Assembly: GCA_030734395.1 (NCBI GenBank)
Contig: JAUZTG010000012.1
Span: forward strand, 682,001-746,000
Direction of reading: 5' to 3'
Length of the DNA stretch: 64,000 nt
Source: Sarocladium kiliense
Taxonomy: Eukaryota; Ascomycota; Sordariomycetes; Hypocreales; Sarocladiaceae
Shown here: positions 44,136-55,242 of the stretch, one piece after another
How positions within the stretch are numbered: the first letter of the stretch is position 1
Layout: every line of letters begins with the position of its first letter
The notes under the pieces: generated by a model
Seen by the model: the letters and a program-made list of their open reading frames with translations, nothing else
Database searches by the model: none
What the model was told of the DNA's origin: nothing
Translations under genes and position numbers: made by a program

Positions 44136-45159
44136 ATGTACAGGCTCCTCCAAGCATCATTGTTGGGTTCCATCTGGGCGACACACAATCTCGCCCATGC
44201 AGATGCTCAATGCCCTGATGGTCTCTACATGATTGTCGCCCGCGGTACCTGCGAGCCTGAAGGCCCGGGTGACCTCGGCCGCGTCGCCGAAAGGATCCTT
44301 GAGCGTATCAAAGGTTCAGTCATCCATCCTGTCGACTATCCGGCGACATTCTGCAATCCATGGCACGTGGAATCGATCTAGCAAGGCGGTATAGCTGCAC
44401 GCCAAGCGATCACCGACTACGCTGAGCGGTGTCCCGAAAACAAGATCGCTTTGATGGGGTACTCCCAGGTACGTTGCCTTCTCGGTATTAGATAGCATAT
44501 TGACAAGAAACCAACACAAAATAATGCAGGGCGCCCATGTGATCGGAAACGCTCTCTGTGGAGATAGAGAAGGCTGGATGAATGGCACTGTGCTTGATGA
44601 GTCACCTCGCGTTAAGCCTCTTCTCGAAGCACCAGCTGGTCATACTCAATTCGCCGAGGGTCCTGCCGTCGACAAGGAGCTCGCTTCAAACAAAAGTAGG
44701 GAACCGTTGTCTCTCGGAGCTTCTTGTGGGACTCCCACTGACACTGGACAGTTATCTCTGTCATCCTTATGGGTGACCCAACCTTTGAGAAGGGACAGAG
44801 CTTCAACAAAGGCACCGCAAAAAGTAGCGGCGTGAGTTCCTCTCCTACGAAGAGAGATTTGGTCATATCAGTCTGAGATCTAAGGACGTGCTCAATAGCT
44901 CTGGCCACGAGTCTGGGAGTCCTGCAGTATCTATGCCTCCGTCTTGAGGAGTTACTGCGATACGGGCGACGACATCTGTAATGCCTCCAGCCCTTTCATA
45001 TGGACGACCTCTCATTCTCAATACGTGAACAGACATGGTGACGACGCTGTGAAGTTTGCTATCGAGAAGGGGAATGAGGCAACCGGTAGGAATGTCCCAG
45101 TTGATGGTGGTAAGAAGTTCCCTCTTGCCGAGGTTACTAGTTGTCCAGCTTGCGTCTAA
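44136..45159 (+). pseudogene. CE5 cutinase/acetylxylan esterase with an in-frame stop
   Basis: Four exons (44136-44468, 44530-44695, 44752-44831, 44899-45159) would encode a secreted serine esterase of about 279 aa. The N-terminus has a signal peptide ending near AHADA, then CPDGLYMIVARGT. The nucleophile is in GYSQ/GAH, split by intron 1; ILMGDPTF follows, then the catalytic Asp in YCDTGDDICN and the His in SHSQYV. The family cuts cutin or acetylated xylan outside the cell. A TAG at 44379-44381 interrupts the frame after WHVESI, in the variable segment before QGGIAARQAI. CAG to TAG is a single C-to-T change. All other splice joins are in frame, so this is a single-lesion gene, an allele or a sequencing error. 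The promoter has a good TATA box. Confidence 0.8.
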
Positions 45160-45420
45160 TACGTGTCGAGCGTCTCTTCTGATTGCACGAAAGCTGTTTT
45201 CCTTCTCCCCTCGCGTATAGGCGTTGTGCTTTCATATGTGACACTGTTGGGCATACCTCCATTGTCTGAGCAAAGTACCAGAACTGGGGAAAGACAATTT
45301 CTGAAACCGGGACAGCCTCTGAGAAGATGAAGCATCTATAAGTATATTGGGAGCCTTAACCATCTCAATCTCAAAAAGACTCTTATCTTTGACCACAATG
45401 GCTTGTTGATGGGTCGAGGC

Positions 45421-48400
45421 CTATCCGACCATCGACTCGCACGGCACCTGCGCAGTGTCCGAGTTAGCCGACGGGCCACGCCTACGTCCATGGGCCACAC
45501 CGTTCAGGCACGCTTCATCCTCTTCACTCCAAGAAGGCATTATGTGACTGCGCAGTAAATGAGCAATAGCTGTGCGGCCATTGCAGGTAGCTAGCCAAAC
45601 CGCGCGGACGTAATCAATTCGGAAATCGCCATCGCTGCGGATCCCCGAAGCAAGCAAAAGATGAACAGTTTCAAGTCTACCGGATTCGGCGGCTCCCTGA
45701 AGAGCTGTTCTTCCTGATTTTGCAATGGCTCCGCCCTTTGCGTTCGGATCAGCACCAAGATCCAGGAGTCGTTTCGTCAAAGCGATGTTGCCCGTCATGG
45801 CTGCCCATTGCAAGGCCGTCGCGCCTGCAGGACTTGCGGGTTCGTTGACATTCAGTCCAGGAATCTCGAAGAGGATCTCAATTATGTCGACTTCTTGGTC
45901 CCGAGCACAAATTTGTAGAGCAGTGTGGGCGAGACTGCTTGCCTGTATTCCACCACATTCGTCTACTGTCGCCCCAAGCGCAAGCAGATTGCGCACGCTC
46001 TGAGCGTCCCCGCGTTCACAAGCGCTGCCAAGCAAAGAGACTTTTCTCTGCATGGAGACCCAATCATTGGTATTCGCCCCTGCCTCCAGAAGGAGTTCGA
46101 AGATGTGCGGCTGCGCCAACTTTGAAGCAGCTTCAAGAGCCGCGCCATCAGCCCGAAACCCATGAGAAAGCAGTTGGCAAATTAGAGTTTCTGAATTGGC
46201 TTCGATAGCCGAAATGAGTAGATTTGTTTGCCGTTCAAACTCGGGGATTGCTGTTCTTTGTCGCCAGTCAGCTAGTGGAGATGGAAATTTGCAGAAACTT
46301 GGAAGCTCATCCGTCCAGCCAGGCCAGTAGAAGGTCTCGGGGTGAGTATCGATATCAATCCCGTACTCTTCAAGTAATCGCAGGACGTCATGATCATTTC
46401 GCAGCAAGGCGATAGCCAATGCAGTACCCTCATGCCGGCATTGTATCTGAGAATGCCGGGAACGGCGCTCTAATAGTTGTTGGATAACACTGATCGAGTC
46501 TCCAGACTCCGCCCAGCATCGATATACAGCCGAGATTACGGCAGAGCAATCATAGAAGTCGGGACACTGAGCCAAAATATACTGGACGTCAAAGTCCTGA
46601 TCGATGGCTGCGGCGAGGGGAGTCCATACGTGGTAATCTGAGTCGATGCAACCTTCCAAACTCTCGTTGATGAGGTGGATATTTTTGCTCAGAATTCGGT
46701 GGGCTATGACTTTAGAACGGCGGAAGATAGCTTCTACTAAATCCGCCTGACTTGGCTCAACCCCAGCCTTGAGAAATGTATCAACGATGGCATCCTCGGA
46801 GCTTATCATTGCATACTGTAAGGTATCATCTGCCACGCGAACATCGCTCACGAGAAGAGCCTGGACCATGCGCAGTGATTTCTTATCCATTGCGTATTTG
46901 AACAGATCGCATTCCCCCAGATAGTCTGGATGTCTGGCTGCATTTGCGTCAGCTCCAAGTGCAAGGAGTTGTTGCAAGGTCTGTAGCGGCGCAGCCTGTT
47001 CGGCTTCATTGTCCCGGGGAAATTGGTTAAGAATCAGAATGAGTGGAGAACAGTGAAGCGAGCGTGAAAGACCGTTGAGTCTCACTGATTGTTCCCTCAG
47101 ATCCTGAGCTACAGCGTTGTCCCCCAGCATCACTGCAGCAGCCAAGGCTTGCTGGTGAAAAGCAGGATTGTTGGCATGGCCAAGAGTTTGTATGGTTTGC
47201 CAGAGTAACCGTGTGGAAGTGGAGTGATATGAACGAGAGTACTGCATGCTTTTCCACAAAGCGTGAAATGTGTCATCGCATGATGTCGGATGACTGAGAA
47301 GAAACAGGTCGCGCAGTTTTTTGAGAACTTGCTCAGAGTCTGCTGACCCAGCTAGACTTCTGTCAGCCAATGTCAAGAGCGCGAGAGGATTCGAGGCCTT
47401 GGGATGCCCCCATGCTCCAAAATCATAGGGTGCAATCCCCTCCAAAAGGAATTCAGCTAATTGATAGTGTCCCAATGCGATAGCTACGTAAGGCGGGGGC
47501 ATCATCCAACTAGGTGTATCGGGCGACGTCTCTGATCCAGTTCGACGGAGAATCGTGACAGGAAGGCTGCCAAACCATAGAGGTGTGGTGTTCACGAGCT
47601 GCCGAGGATCAGCGCCAGCGGCAAGTAGTCGTCTACAAGCAGCGAAGTCACCTTGCCTCACAGCGCTCGTGAAGAAGGCCTGTCCAAGCGATGTCAGGTA
47701 AGGGTCTCTGGAGGCATATAATTGACGCAGCCATGAATTCTGTGTTGTTGCGTCCTGAAGGAGACGAAGCAGGCATTCATCGGAAGGATGCAGTTCATCA
47801 TCCCAGCCGAGATTGGCTAGTGCGTATATCCAGACTCTGAGGAAAGGTGTCAAATCCTGGGTATGGTGTTGTAGAAGAGCTCCGGTGTGTAAGTGATCCC
47901 TAGGCGTTCTTTGCGGCATGACGTGTAGCAGCTTCTCAACCAAGATAGAGTTCCCTTCTGTTTCCCATTGGGCAAGGCGGCGTGTTGGACGCTCTGAAGG
48001 TACACAAACCGGACCAATGGCTTTCCGAGAGCTAAGGCGACGACCACCGATTCTTTTGATATATAGTGAAAGCTCTGATGTAGACAAATTCGCTGACAAT
48101 CCTAGTCAGATTCCTCATTAGATCCTCTCGACTAGCTTCAAAGCAAGGTTGGAGTTCATACCAGGGAGAATATCAGTATCAAAGTGGAAGATGAGAAGGT
48201 CCGAAGGCCATTCTAAATTCGCCATGTTCTTCAAAGGCATCAAGTCCGGTGGCAAGTCGACGCCCAAAATTGGGTGGCCCTCGGATCTGCTCGGAGATGC
48301 TATTCCATTCATGTCGGCAGGTGGAGTTACCACGGAGAGAATATCATGACTTGTTGGCTCCGGGGTGTGCTCTGTCGGCAAATAATAAAGTCAACAGACT

Positions 48401-48865
48401 GTTTCACAATGCTATGTACCCACGGGAGGTCGCACTTACGCCGAAGTGGTCCTTGAGGGAACATGTCATAGCGGCTGGTCTCTTTCATGACTTTGCGCTC
48501 GTTCACAACGTCACCGAGGCTGAGAACCTGACTTTTCTTGTTTAAAAGCGCGCGTCTTTTGATCTCACGACTTATCCGTAACCACTCATCAGCAGCACGG
48601 CCTTTGGGGATATTGCGCTTATTGAGTCCCCAATGCTTAAACAACGGTTTCCTGTATTGCGACGTGCTGTATGACGCGTTAGAACACTGACGAAGACTGA
48701 AAGACATAGGTGTAGTACTTGCCTTGCCTTGAAGTTGTGTGTATTAGCCATCTCTTCCGCAAGTTTGGAGATCTTCATGCCGCTTTTGTAGAGGGTGACG
48801 ATGCGACTTTTCCATTTATCCCATTCCTCCCGGCTTTTCGCCTTGTTGGGTTCGGACTTGGTCAT
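45421..48865 (-). CDS. Clr5-domain ankyrin-repeat protein
   Basis: Four exons (48723-48865, 48440-48666, 48162-48371, 45421-48101, minus strand) give 1086 aa. Residues of about 14-70 form a Clr5 domain (EEWDKWKSRIVTLYKSG ... QYRKPLFKHWGLNKR). Near 450 and beyond come degenerate, then clearer, ankyrin repeats: TPLAAAIDQDF, SLLGSACERGDAQSVRNLLALGA, ATALQWAAMTGNIALTKRLLDLGADP and RTALQGAAESGRLETVHLLLASG. The first intron reads AG|GCAAGT...CAG, a GC-AG intron; the alternative GT donor five bases downstream breaks the Clr5 frame. Such proteins are expanded in Pezizomycotina, and Clr5 is named after a fission-yeast silencing factor. Function here is unknown; protein-protein interaction is the safe inference. 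Confidence 0.88.
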
Positions 48866-50124
48866 TGCGACGGGAAGCCGGGCACGCGATGCAGAAACTT
48901 CGGATCGAGTGCTGAAGGCGTCGATGAGAGACTAGCCTGGCTAATCGATTTCTCAGGGGATGAGATGTAGAGAGAATAGTACTCGTCAAAATCAAGCCGG
49001 AAGACTTCTCCAACAAGCAGTTTGAATCAGCTCGATCCAATAGGAAAGGTGATGTAGTCCGACAAAAAAAACATTCTCAGGAGGAACAGGGAATCCTCTT
49101 GTTTTAAATGGTTACTGTGTGGGCGGTGTGAAATCGGACCAGTTTCGCCAAACGAGGTGGGCGCCGTCTGAACTGCGTCTAATGCAGGCCGCGCGCCGCA
49201 TGCCGCTTTTCTTATGAGGCAACATCACAGCTTCGCGCCGAATGATTGGGCATTGCCAAAGTTGCTTTGGGCGCGGCCGGTGGCGTGCGCCTTGAACCGC
49301 GCCCAGTCCGGCTACATACTCAGCTGAGATGCCCCAAAGTCTCCCTTATTTTCCTATGCCCTCCATCCGATAACTCCGCGTTATGACGGCCTACCTGAGA
49401 GCAGCCAAATTATAACGTGCTGACTACTAACCGTCTACTTGGGCACCGAACCTTTACGAAGATCGGAATCTCATGAAAGCATAGAACGGCTGCTCAGCTG
49501 TTGAAGCCAGGCTCTGCATCCGTAGCCGACCTACAATGACCATCACTTTGAAACCAAGGTGAGCGTCGCCTGCAGGCCATGCATAACGCGTAGCTGGCCA
49601 TGCATAACACCTCCTCAATGGCCAGAAGTGTTCGACTTGCATCGGGCTTGTCGAAGAGCCGCGAGCAGTTGGGCCCCACCTGACGTGTGCAAGAAGTGGC
49701 TGAGAAAGTGCATCATGATTGGACAGGTCCAAAGTTGTCGAACTCATATGGCGGGCAGCTGGGATATCTTCGTCTGAGTCCTGGTGGATGGAAGTGAGAG
49801 ATGGCTCATTCTGCCACGCCCACACACGGCGCCTGGTCCTTTGAAACCAAGGGCTCCGCTATTGCCACGAGTTCTGGACTCCGATTTGAGGCTTCCAAAG
49901 TTGGCTGCAGCTCGTTACCAGTACAATGATGAATGACACTTCTAAACTTATGGATGGCATGCATATCGCGCCGGAGACCGCACAGTATAAGAAGGGAGCT
50001 AATGCCCTGAAACTTGGAGCGTCGAATGAACGAAGCAAAACCATCTCAAGTGTTGTCCTTGGTCTCTTAACACTTCTCAACCCAAGACACAGACCAGCTG
50101 CCACGAGACCCTAGACCTGTTACG
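48866..50124. other. Intergenic region
   Basis: About 1.26 kb with no supported gene. It contains two short direct repeats: GGCCATGCATAAC at 49575 and 49596, and CTTTGAAACCAAGG at 49546 and 49839. Frames at 49454-49825 on both strands overlap and look like chance. Confidence 0.5.
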
Positions 50125-50631
50125 ATGGGTGACAACCATGTAAGTGGACATCGCTTGCGCATGTTCCCGATCACTTCAATTGCCCCCAGGGCGTGTTGCA
50201 ATATCCATCCTTCTGACAGAACGTCACAGAAGTCGTCGGCTAATAACGACGCGGGCTACAAGGCCCCTCGAAACATCACACAGGTGGCAGAGGGGACGTC
50301 TGCGCCCTTCGCGGTTCTCCAGAATGAAGACAGGGTGCCCCAGCAACCTGCGCCAGAGCAAGGCTACCGCTCTCAGTTCGCTCAAAGCCCCGGTGTGTAC
50401 ATCTTCACCAGTGACTTGATGTCTTCTAACACAATTCTAGGGTCAGTCCCAACCGTAACGCCACGACAGAATCCAGCCCTGGCTCCTCAATCGCTCATGA
50501 TGCAGAGGTGGCTTCAGCAGGATGTTCATGACGAGCCGTTCCACGGCCTCGGTCGGGCTGTCCCAAAAAGTGAGCAGCAAGGAAAGAGCGCCACCGAGTC
50601 TCCTGGAGGAGCTGGTTCTCATGGTGAATGA
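50125..50631 (+). CDS. Possible small hypothetical protein
   Basis: A three-exon model (50125-50139, 50230-50392, 50441-50631) gives 122 aa. The introns are GTAAGT...CAG and GTGTGT...CTAACAC...TAG, the second with a good branch site, and the frame stays open without splicing. The product is hydrophilic and rich in Gln, Pro and Ser with no recognised domain. Frame continuity across both introns is the only support, so it may be non-coding. It lies convergent to the Clr2 gene. Confidence 0.35.
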   Translation: MGDNHVSGHRLRMFPITSIAPRACCNIHPSDRTSQKSSANNDAGYKAPRNITQVAEGTSAPFAVLQNEDRVPQQPAPEQGYRSQFAQSPGVYIFTSDLMSSNTILGSVPTVTPRQNPALAPQSLMMQRWLQQDVHDEPFHGLGRAVPKSEQQGKSATESPGGAGSHGE

Positions 50632-50906
50632 GAGGAGAAGACAACCTGCTGTGGTTTTTCGACATTACAGAGTTCAGATTCGTCGTTGGGGTTTCCAGGA
50701 CATCTCGTCGTTGGTCGACCTTGGATTCGTGAGCTTACCGTGTGTTATTCCATGCGCCATAGAACTTCTCACGTAGTACAACAGATGTTCAAAGACCCAC
50801 ACGGAGTCTTCGGTTCAAGGTGACTTTGTGAAAGGCTGATCTGAAAGGGAACTCCGGAAACGACGAAGCTGTACTCCAATTCTCTTCTGTCAAATAGTTA
50901 AGCCTT

Positions 50907-52696
50907 TTACTCCGTCACATGAGGCTCTAAAGCAATCCTGGCCCCATGCGCCACTGAAGCTCCCAAAGTGTCCAACCGACTCGCCCGTCGACCGATATAC
51001 CTCCCTCCACCGCCCTCCATCCTAGTGTTCAAGTGCGAGATCTGACCCTGCAGAGCGGGCTGCTGCCACCCTGTCGGCTTAAGAAGGGGCATCAACCTTT
51101 GTGTTGGATAGAATCGCCCTTTGATCGCACCCTCTTCCAAGACCACATCTTCACGGACAAGTGCCCATCTCACAGGAGGTAGATTCCCAGGCGTGGCCTG
51201 CTGCCGCCAATGTGTCTCGTCGCGCAGAGCAAGAGGGAGATACTCGTCAGGGACGAAGTTTGCAGTGCTGTCAGTTGTACTGGCCAAGTAGTAGACGTTG
51301 CCGCGGAAGAGAACTGCGCCAGGGTATTCACTGCGTGCCCAAATATCGTAGACGCCAATGACCGCGCGATCTACATTTATCTTGAGGTCTGGTGGCAGAG
51401 ACCTAACGCGTAAAGTATCTCCGATCTCGACTCGTTCGGCGCCCAGGAAACCGCCATAGTAGTGTACGACCTTGTTCACAGTGTCTTCTGGCCCGGCACC
51501 CCAGAGGGAGAACGAAATGTCGATTTTCGATGCCGCGAGCTTCGAAGCATCGAGAGCCAGCATGTCACGCTTTGGGCTGTCATCGTGGGCTCCTTGGAAC
51601 ATAGCGTCCCAATGAATCTCGTCAAAGGCCTTGCCCTTGAGTTCCGGAATTGATGCGGGTGGGACACTGAACGCATAGAACGGTCGCAGCTCCGCGTCAA
51701 CCTTAGTAACTATTTGTTGCCGGACTAGGCCATAAGATATCGGCAACAGGTCATGGCCGGTGTTGTTCTGGCCAACAATGACGCCTAGGCGCCAGGTGTT
51801 GCCATTTTGGTACCACATCAGCTCCCCGACTCGGAAGAGAAACGATCCCTTCAATCCCCAATGGATAAGCTTCGCGTCTGGTGCGACAGACTGCTTACTC
51901 GATGGAGCTTGAGGTGCGGGAACAGGAGCTGCTGACTGCGCGGCAGGTGTTGTCTCTTCTTGCTTTACAGAGCCCGGCGCTTCTGCCTTGATCTGCGCCT
52001 TCGGAGGAGCAATAGGTGACACGGCGGCAGCCGGCACAGCTGGTATGGGAACAGGAGTGAGCTTTGTTGGCCTTGGAGCCGTCGTCCTGTCTGCTTTGAC
52101 TGGCGAGTCCTTCGGTGTAATTGTGAGGCCATCATCAACGGCAGAGGCCAGTTTCGTCATACTGGGCAGGTTGCAGTGTACACAGCAGCAGTCTTTGTAG
52201 TCTGCAGAGGATGAGAGGAGCCAAATGAGATGAAGGGCGAACTCCTGAGGGCTTTTGAAGAGTTTTGACTTGATTGGATAGCCAGATACCCATAGATGTT
52301 TTGACTTTTCGTACAACCAGTACCCCCTCGGGAAGTTGACATACCACGCAAGACCTTCTGAAACGTACATTAGCAGTTTGCCTTGAAGCAGGATGCCGAG
52401 CGACCACTACCAGGGGTAGGGAGTTGGTTACCATCCGGGTTGGGCGCAAGCTCCTGTTTGAGAAGTATGCCCAACTTTATCCTCCACTCAATGAATCGTG
52501 GGTCATCTGGTGCAAGTCTGGTCATCTGTGGCTTTGCTCTCGGCGTCTTTTCCGCGGTCACTGCAGCTGCATCTTTGCCCATTTTCGCTGCTCCAGAGGC
52601 TGGCGTCGCGGTTGATGCGGGCCAGTACCCGGGGCCTGTATCGGCGCCATCGCTCCTGGCAATGTTGATGACGTCGAAATCCTTCGTGCTAGACAT
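50907..52696 (-). CDS. clr2: Clr2-type transcription-silencing protein
   Basis: Two exons (52432-52696, 50907-52357, minus strand) give 571 aa. The N-terminal Clr2 module has GYWLYEKSKHLWVSGYP, FKSPQEFALHLIWLL and CCCVHC (about 95-150), as in the cryptic loci regulator 2 family. A low-complexity Pro/Ala linker (about 165-240) precedes the C-terminal Clr2 domain, with FRVGELMWYQNG, an LGVIVG strand, GDTLRVRSLPPDL and VLFRGNVYYLA. In fission yeast Clr2 belongs to the SHREC histone-deacetylase/remodelling complex that silences heterochromatin; a nuclear silencing role is inferred from that. It is divergent from nse1. Confidence 0.85.
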
Positions 52697-53345
52697 GGTG
52701 ATGTCGAGGTAAGACGCTCAAGCCTCTCTTAGGTCACCTAATGACGAAGGCCCGGCCTCCCTCCAACGACTAAATATTCGTGGTGCTCGATTGTGGGCTC
52801 ATGACACGGGTAACTCGCGGCTTCTGTGAACGCAGAAGAAATTCTCTATGCAAGAACCCCTGATTGTAGGTGAAGCGATTCCCTTCCGATTAATTTCTTT
52901 GTGTAGGGCGTCATGAACCAACGACGTTATGCAATTCGTTCAAGGTCAATGGAAGTGATGCTTGGTCGTGCTGGTCAGTGCTCAGGCGACGTGATGCTAA
53001 ATCCTGCTGAGTCAGCATCTCTGGCGAGCTACGGTGTCGCAAGTAAAAGGCTGAAATGCTGTATAGACGGATTAATCTAATTTGTTCTATATTGAAAGGG
53101 ACACATTGAAATATTTCCTGCAAAAATATTCCCTTTTATCGAGAGCAATCCGATCTTCCCTCGATCTCGTCTTTGCCTAAGTGAGGTTACTTTGTGGAGC
53201 GTGGAGTACTCAACGCGTCAAACGCGTGCCCCGCCAAAATTGTACTGTTCAACATCTTCCTGGCGACGAGCTTCAAGATCGACGCATTGAGCATCAAAGA
53301 ACGTGGTTTTCGGGAAGTTTTAACTCTTCGACTCTCGTCAACGAT
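52697..53345. promoter_or_regulatory. Divergent promoter region: clr2 (-) and nse1 (+)
   Basis: About 650 bases between divergent starts. It contains the paired ACGCGT boxes listed separately. The plus frame is open upstream of the nse1 ATG from 53181, but those residues are not family-like. Confidence 0.5.
53213..53227 (+). promoter_or_regulatory. Paired MluI cell-cycle boxes upstream of nse1
   Basis: ACGCGT occurs at 53213-53218 and again at 53222-53227, about 120-130 bases before the nse1 ATG. Single ACGCGT words occur elsewhere in the window, but I noticed no other close pair. ACGCGT is the core site of the MBF G1/S regulator in yeasts, which fits a gene for a DNA-repair/chromosome-structure subunit. 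Confidence 0.5.
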
Positions 53346-54338
53346 ATGGAAGGGGCCTTAGGACCTCAATACGGCCATGGAAACCGTGCTTTTCTTCAAG
53401 CCCTGATGGCGCATGGTGCCATGTCCTTCAAAGACGCTCAGCCGATCCTTGCTGCTATACTCACAGCTGATAACAAAGGCGATCCCGAAGTGCGCCCTGA
53501 TCAAATCCAAGAAGAGGACTTTAGAAGTTACGTCGACATTGCGTCACAAGCAGCTTCCCTTTTCGACTACGAGATCAGAAGTGCAGAGCATCAGGTCAAA
53601 AAGCGGAGGATATGGGCCCTCGTGAACACAGCATCCGATCCCCAGACCCAGCTCGCAACAACTTATAATGCTGAAGAGCTTGCGTTCATCAACAGAACCC
53701 TCGAGGCGATGTTCGACACGTATAACAGGCCGAGAATGGAAGCATTGGCCATCACAGAGATGCAAGCAATCAAGTTAGCACGGCCAAAGCGCCGGCAAAG
53801 TACACAGACAGCCACTGGTGAGGACTCAACACAATCTCCGGCAGACCGAGGCCTGAAACACAGTGAGGTGGAAATGGTACTGGCTAGTCTTGTGGACGGC
53901 GGCTGGTTCGAGAAGAGTCGAGACGGCTTCTACAGCCTGACCCCGAGAGGTCTTCTCGAGCTCCGGCCATGGCTTGTGGAAACATTCAATGACCCGGATG
54001 CAGAGCCAAATGAGTGGCAAAGGGTCAAGTTTTGCGAAGCATGCAAAGAGTTGGTGACCATGGGACTTCGATGTTCTGAGCCGGACTGCATGTTCCGTAT
54101 CCACAGCATCTGCGAGGAGGCATTCTGGCGGACACGGAGGGAAAGAAAATGCCCAAAGTGCTCAAGAGATTGGGTTGGGAACCACTATGTCGGCGAGAAA
54201 GCAGTCACTTCGACAGAGGCATACCAACGCGGGCGGCAACGAAGCGGTGGGAGGAGAAGCACACTCGCAGATGAGGTGATGCGTCAGCATGCGGACGAAG
54301 ATGATGCAGATGAGGACGAGGATGATGATAATGAGTAG
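53346..54338 (+). CDS. nse1: SMC5-SMC6 complex subunit Nse1
   Basis: A single exon gives 330 aa from the ATG at 53346. The N-terminal winged-helix region (YGHGNRAFLQALMAHGAMSF, DFRSYVDIASQAASLFDYEI) and a second winged-helix part (DGGWFEKSRDGFYSLTPRGLLEL) precede a variant RING domain: CEACKELVTMGLRC...CMFRIHSIC...CPKCSRDW at about 235-280. Nse1 with Nse3 and Nse4 forms the kleisin-side subcomplex of SMC5/6 and has ubiquitin-ligase activity in genome stability. The C-terminal tail is acidic (Asp/Glu-rich). Paired ACGCGT boxes upstream suggest cell-cycle control. Confidence 0.93.
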   Translation: MEGALGPQYGHGNRAFLQALMAHGAMSFKDAQPILAAILTADNKGDPEVRPDQIQEEDFRSYVDIASQAASLFDYEIRSAEHQVKKRRIWALVNTASDPQTQLATTYNAEELAFINRTLEAMFDTYNRPRMEALAITEMQAIKLARPKRRQSTQTATGEDSTQSPADRGLKHSEVEMVLASLVDGGWFEKSRDGFYSLTPRGLLELRPWLVETFNDPDAEPNEWQRVKFCEACKELVTMGLRCSEPDCMFRIHSICEEAFWRTRRERKCPKCSRDWVGNHYVGEKAVTSTEAYQRGRQRSGGRRSTLADEVMRQHADEDDADEDEDDDNE

Positions 54339-55242
54339 GCCTGATGAGTAGCGATTTGGGGATGAGCTTTGTGTATGATACCCTTCCTTGAATCCAACCG
54401 GATTACGGCCTTTGGCAATTCACGAGACAAAAAAAGTGCAGGTGACATTCGAGGCGATAAGCCGACTGTCGTCAAGCCTTTCAGGAAGGTCTGCCATTCA
54501 GCTCTGTCAAGGCATTCCACGATTGGTTGTCCGGAATGACTAGGAGAGGGAGGAGAGGCACAGGCTGGGAGTCCGTGTAGATGATATCCCCGACCCGTAT
54601 CGCCAAACCTTACCAGATGACTCTGGCATTACCTTCACACATACCAATCTGCATCCAAGCAACATTTCAGAGTCTGCAAAGTCACTATGCGTACTCTTAC
54701 GGTCATAATCACCCCTTTGTATTCGTGTTTGGCCTCGAACATGTGTACATGTGCTCAACTGGTTGGCGGCTGCCAGCGCAAGAAACTGCTGCCCAGTCGG
54801 CGATAAGACAGGGACTTTCTGACTACCAATCCCTTCGCTGTAGAGCTACCAAATGGCTGATGGATCCATCGGGTGATGGATGGGTGTTGGCATTGGCTTG
54901 ATCTCAGAGGCCGCCCAGGAGAAGCGCCCTGTGGCTGGAATCAAGCCTCATTGAGACCAATAGCGGGGTGGCGCGTGATGTCACCTGTGGCTGAGCAGAC
55001 GTGGCAGAAGCTAAAGCTCCGGGTTGGGGCGACAAACAGGGCACTATGTCGACCTTGCCCAACACTGGTCTACTCGCAGGCGCTTGATCTTGGATTCGTA
55101 TGCTATCCCTTGGCCGAGCCCTCTTGTTTTTTAAATCCTTCAAAACCATTCGTGTCGTGCTCGATCGTCAACTTTGTTCGACCGTCTTCACCTACGCACC
55201 GACCCCTGCCAAAGGACCCGGAACGACCGGCCCCACGTCACC
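54339..55242. other. Intergenic region: nse1 3' end and promoter of the Ring-like gene
   Basis: About 900 bases in which no gene is supported. The last 100 bases are moderately pyrimidine-rich, as expected for a leader. Confidence 0.5.

Noticed and set aside
44696..44751. Apparent frameshift in the CE5 gene
   Set aside because: A 56-nt GT-AG intron with a CTGAC branch site restores the frame exactly, leaving only the TAG lesion.
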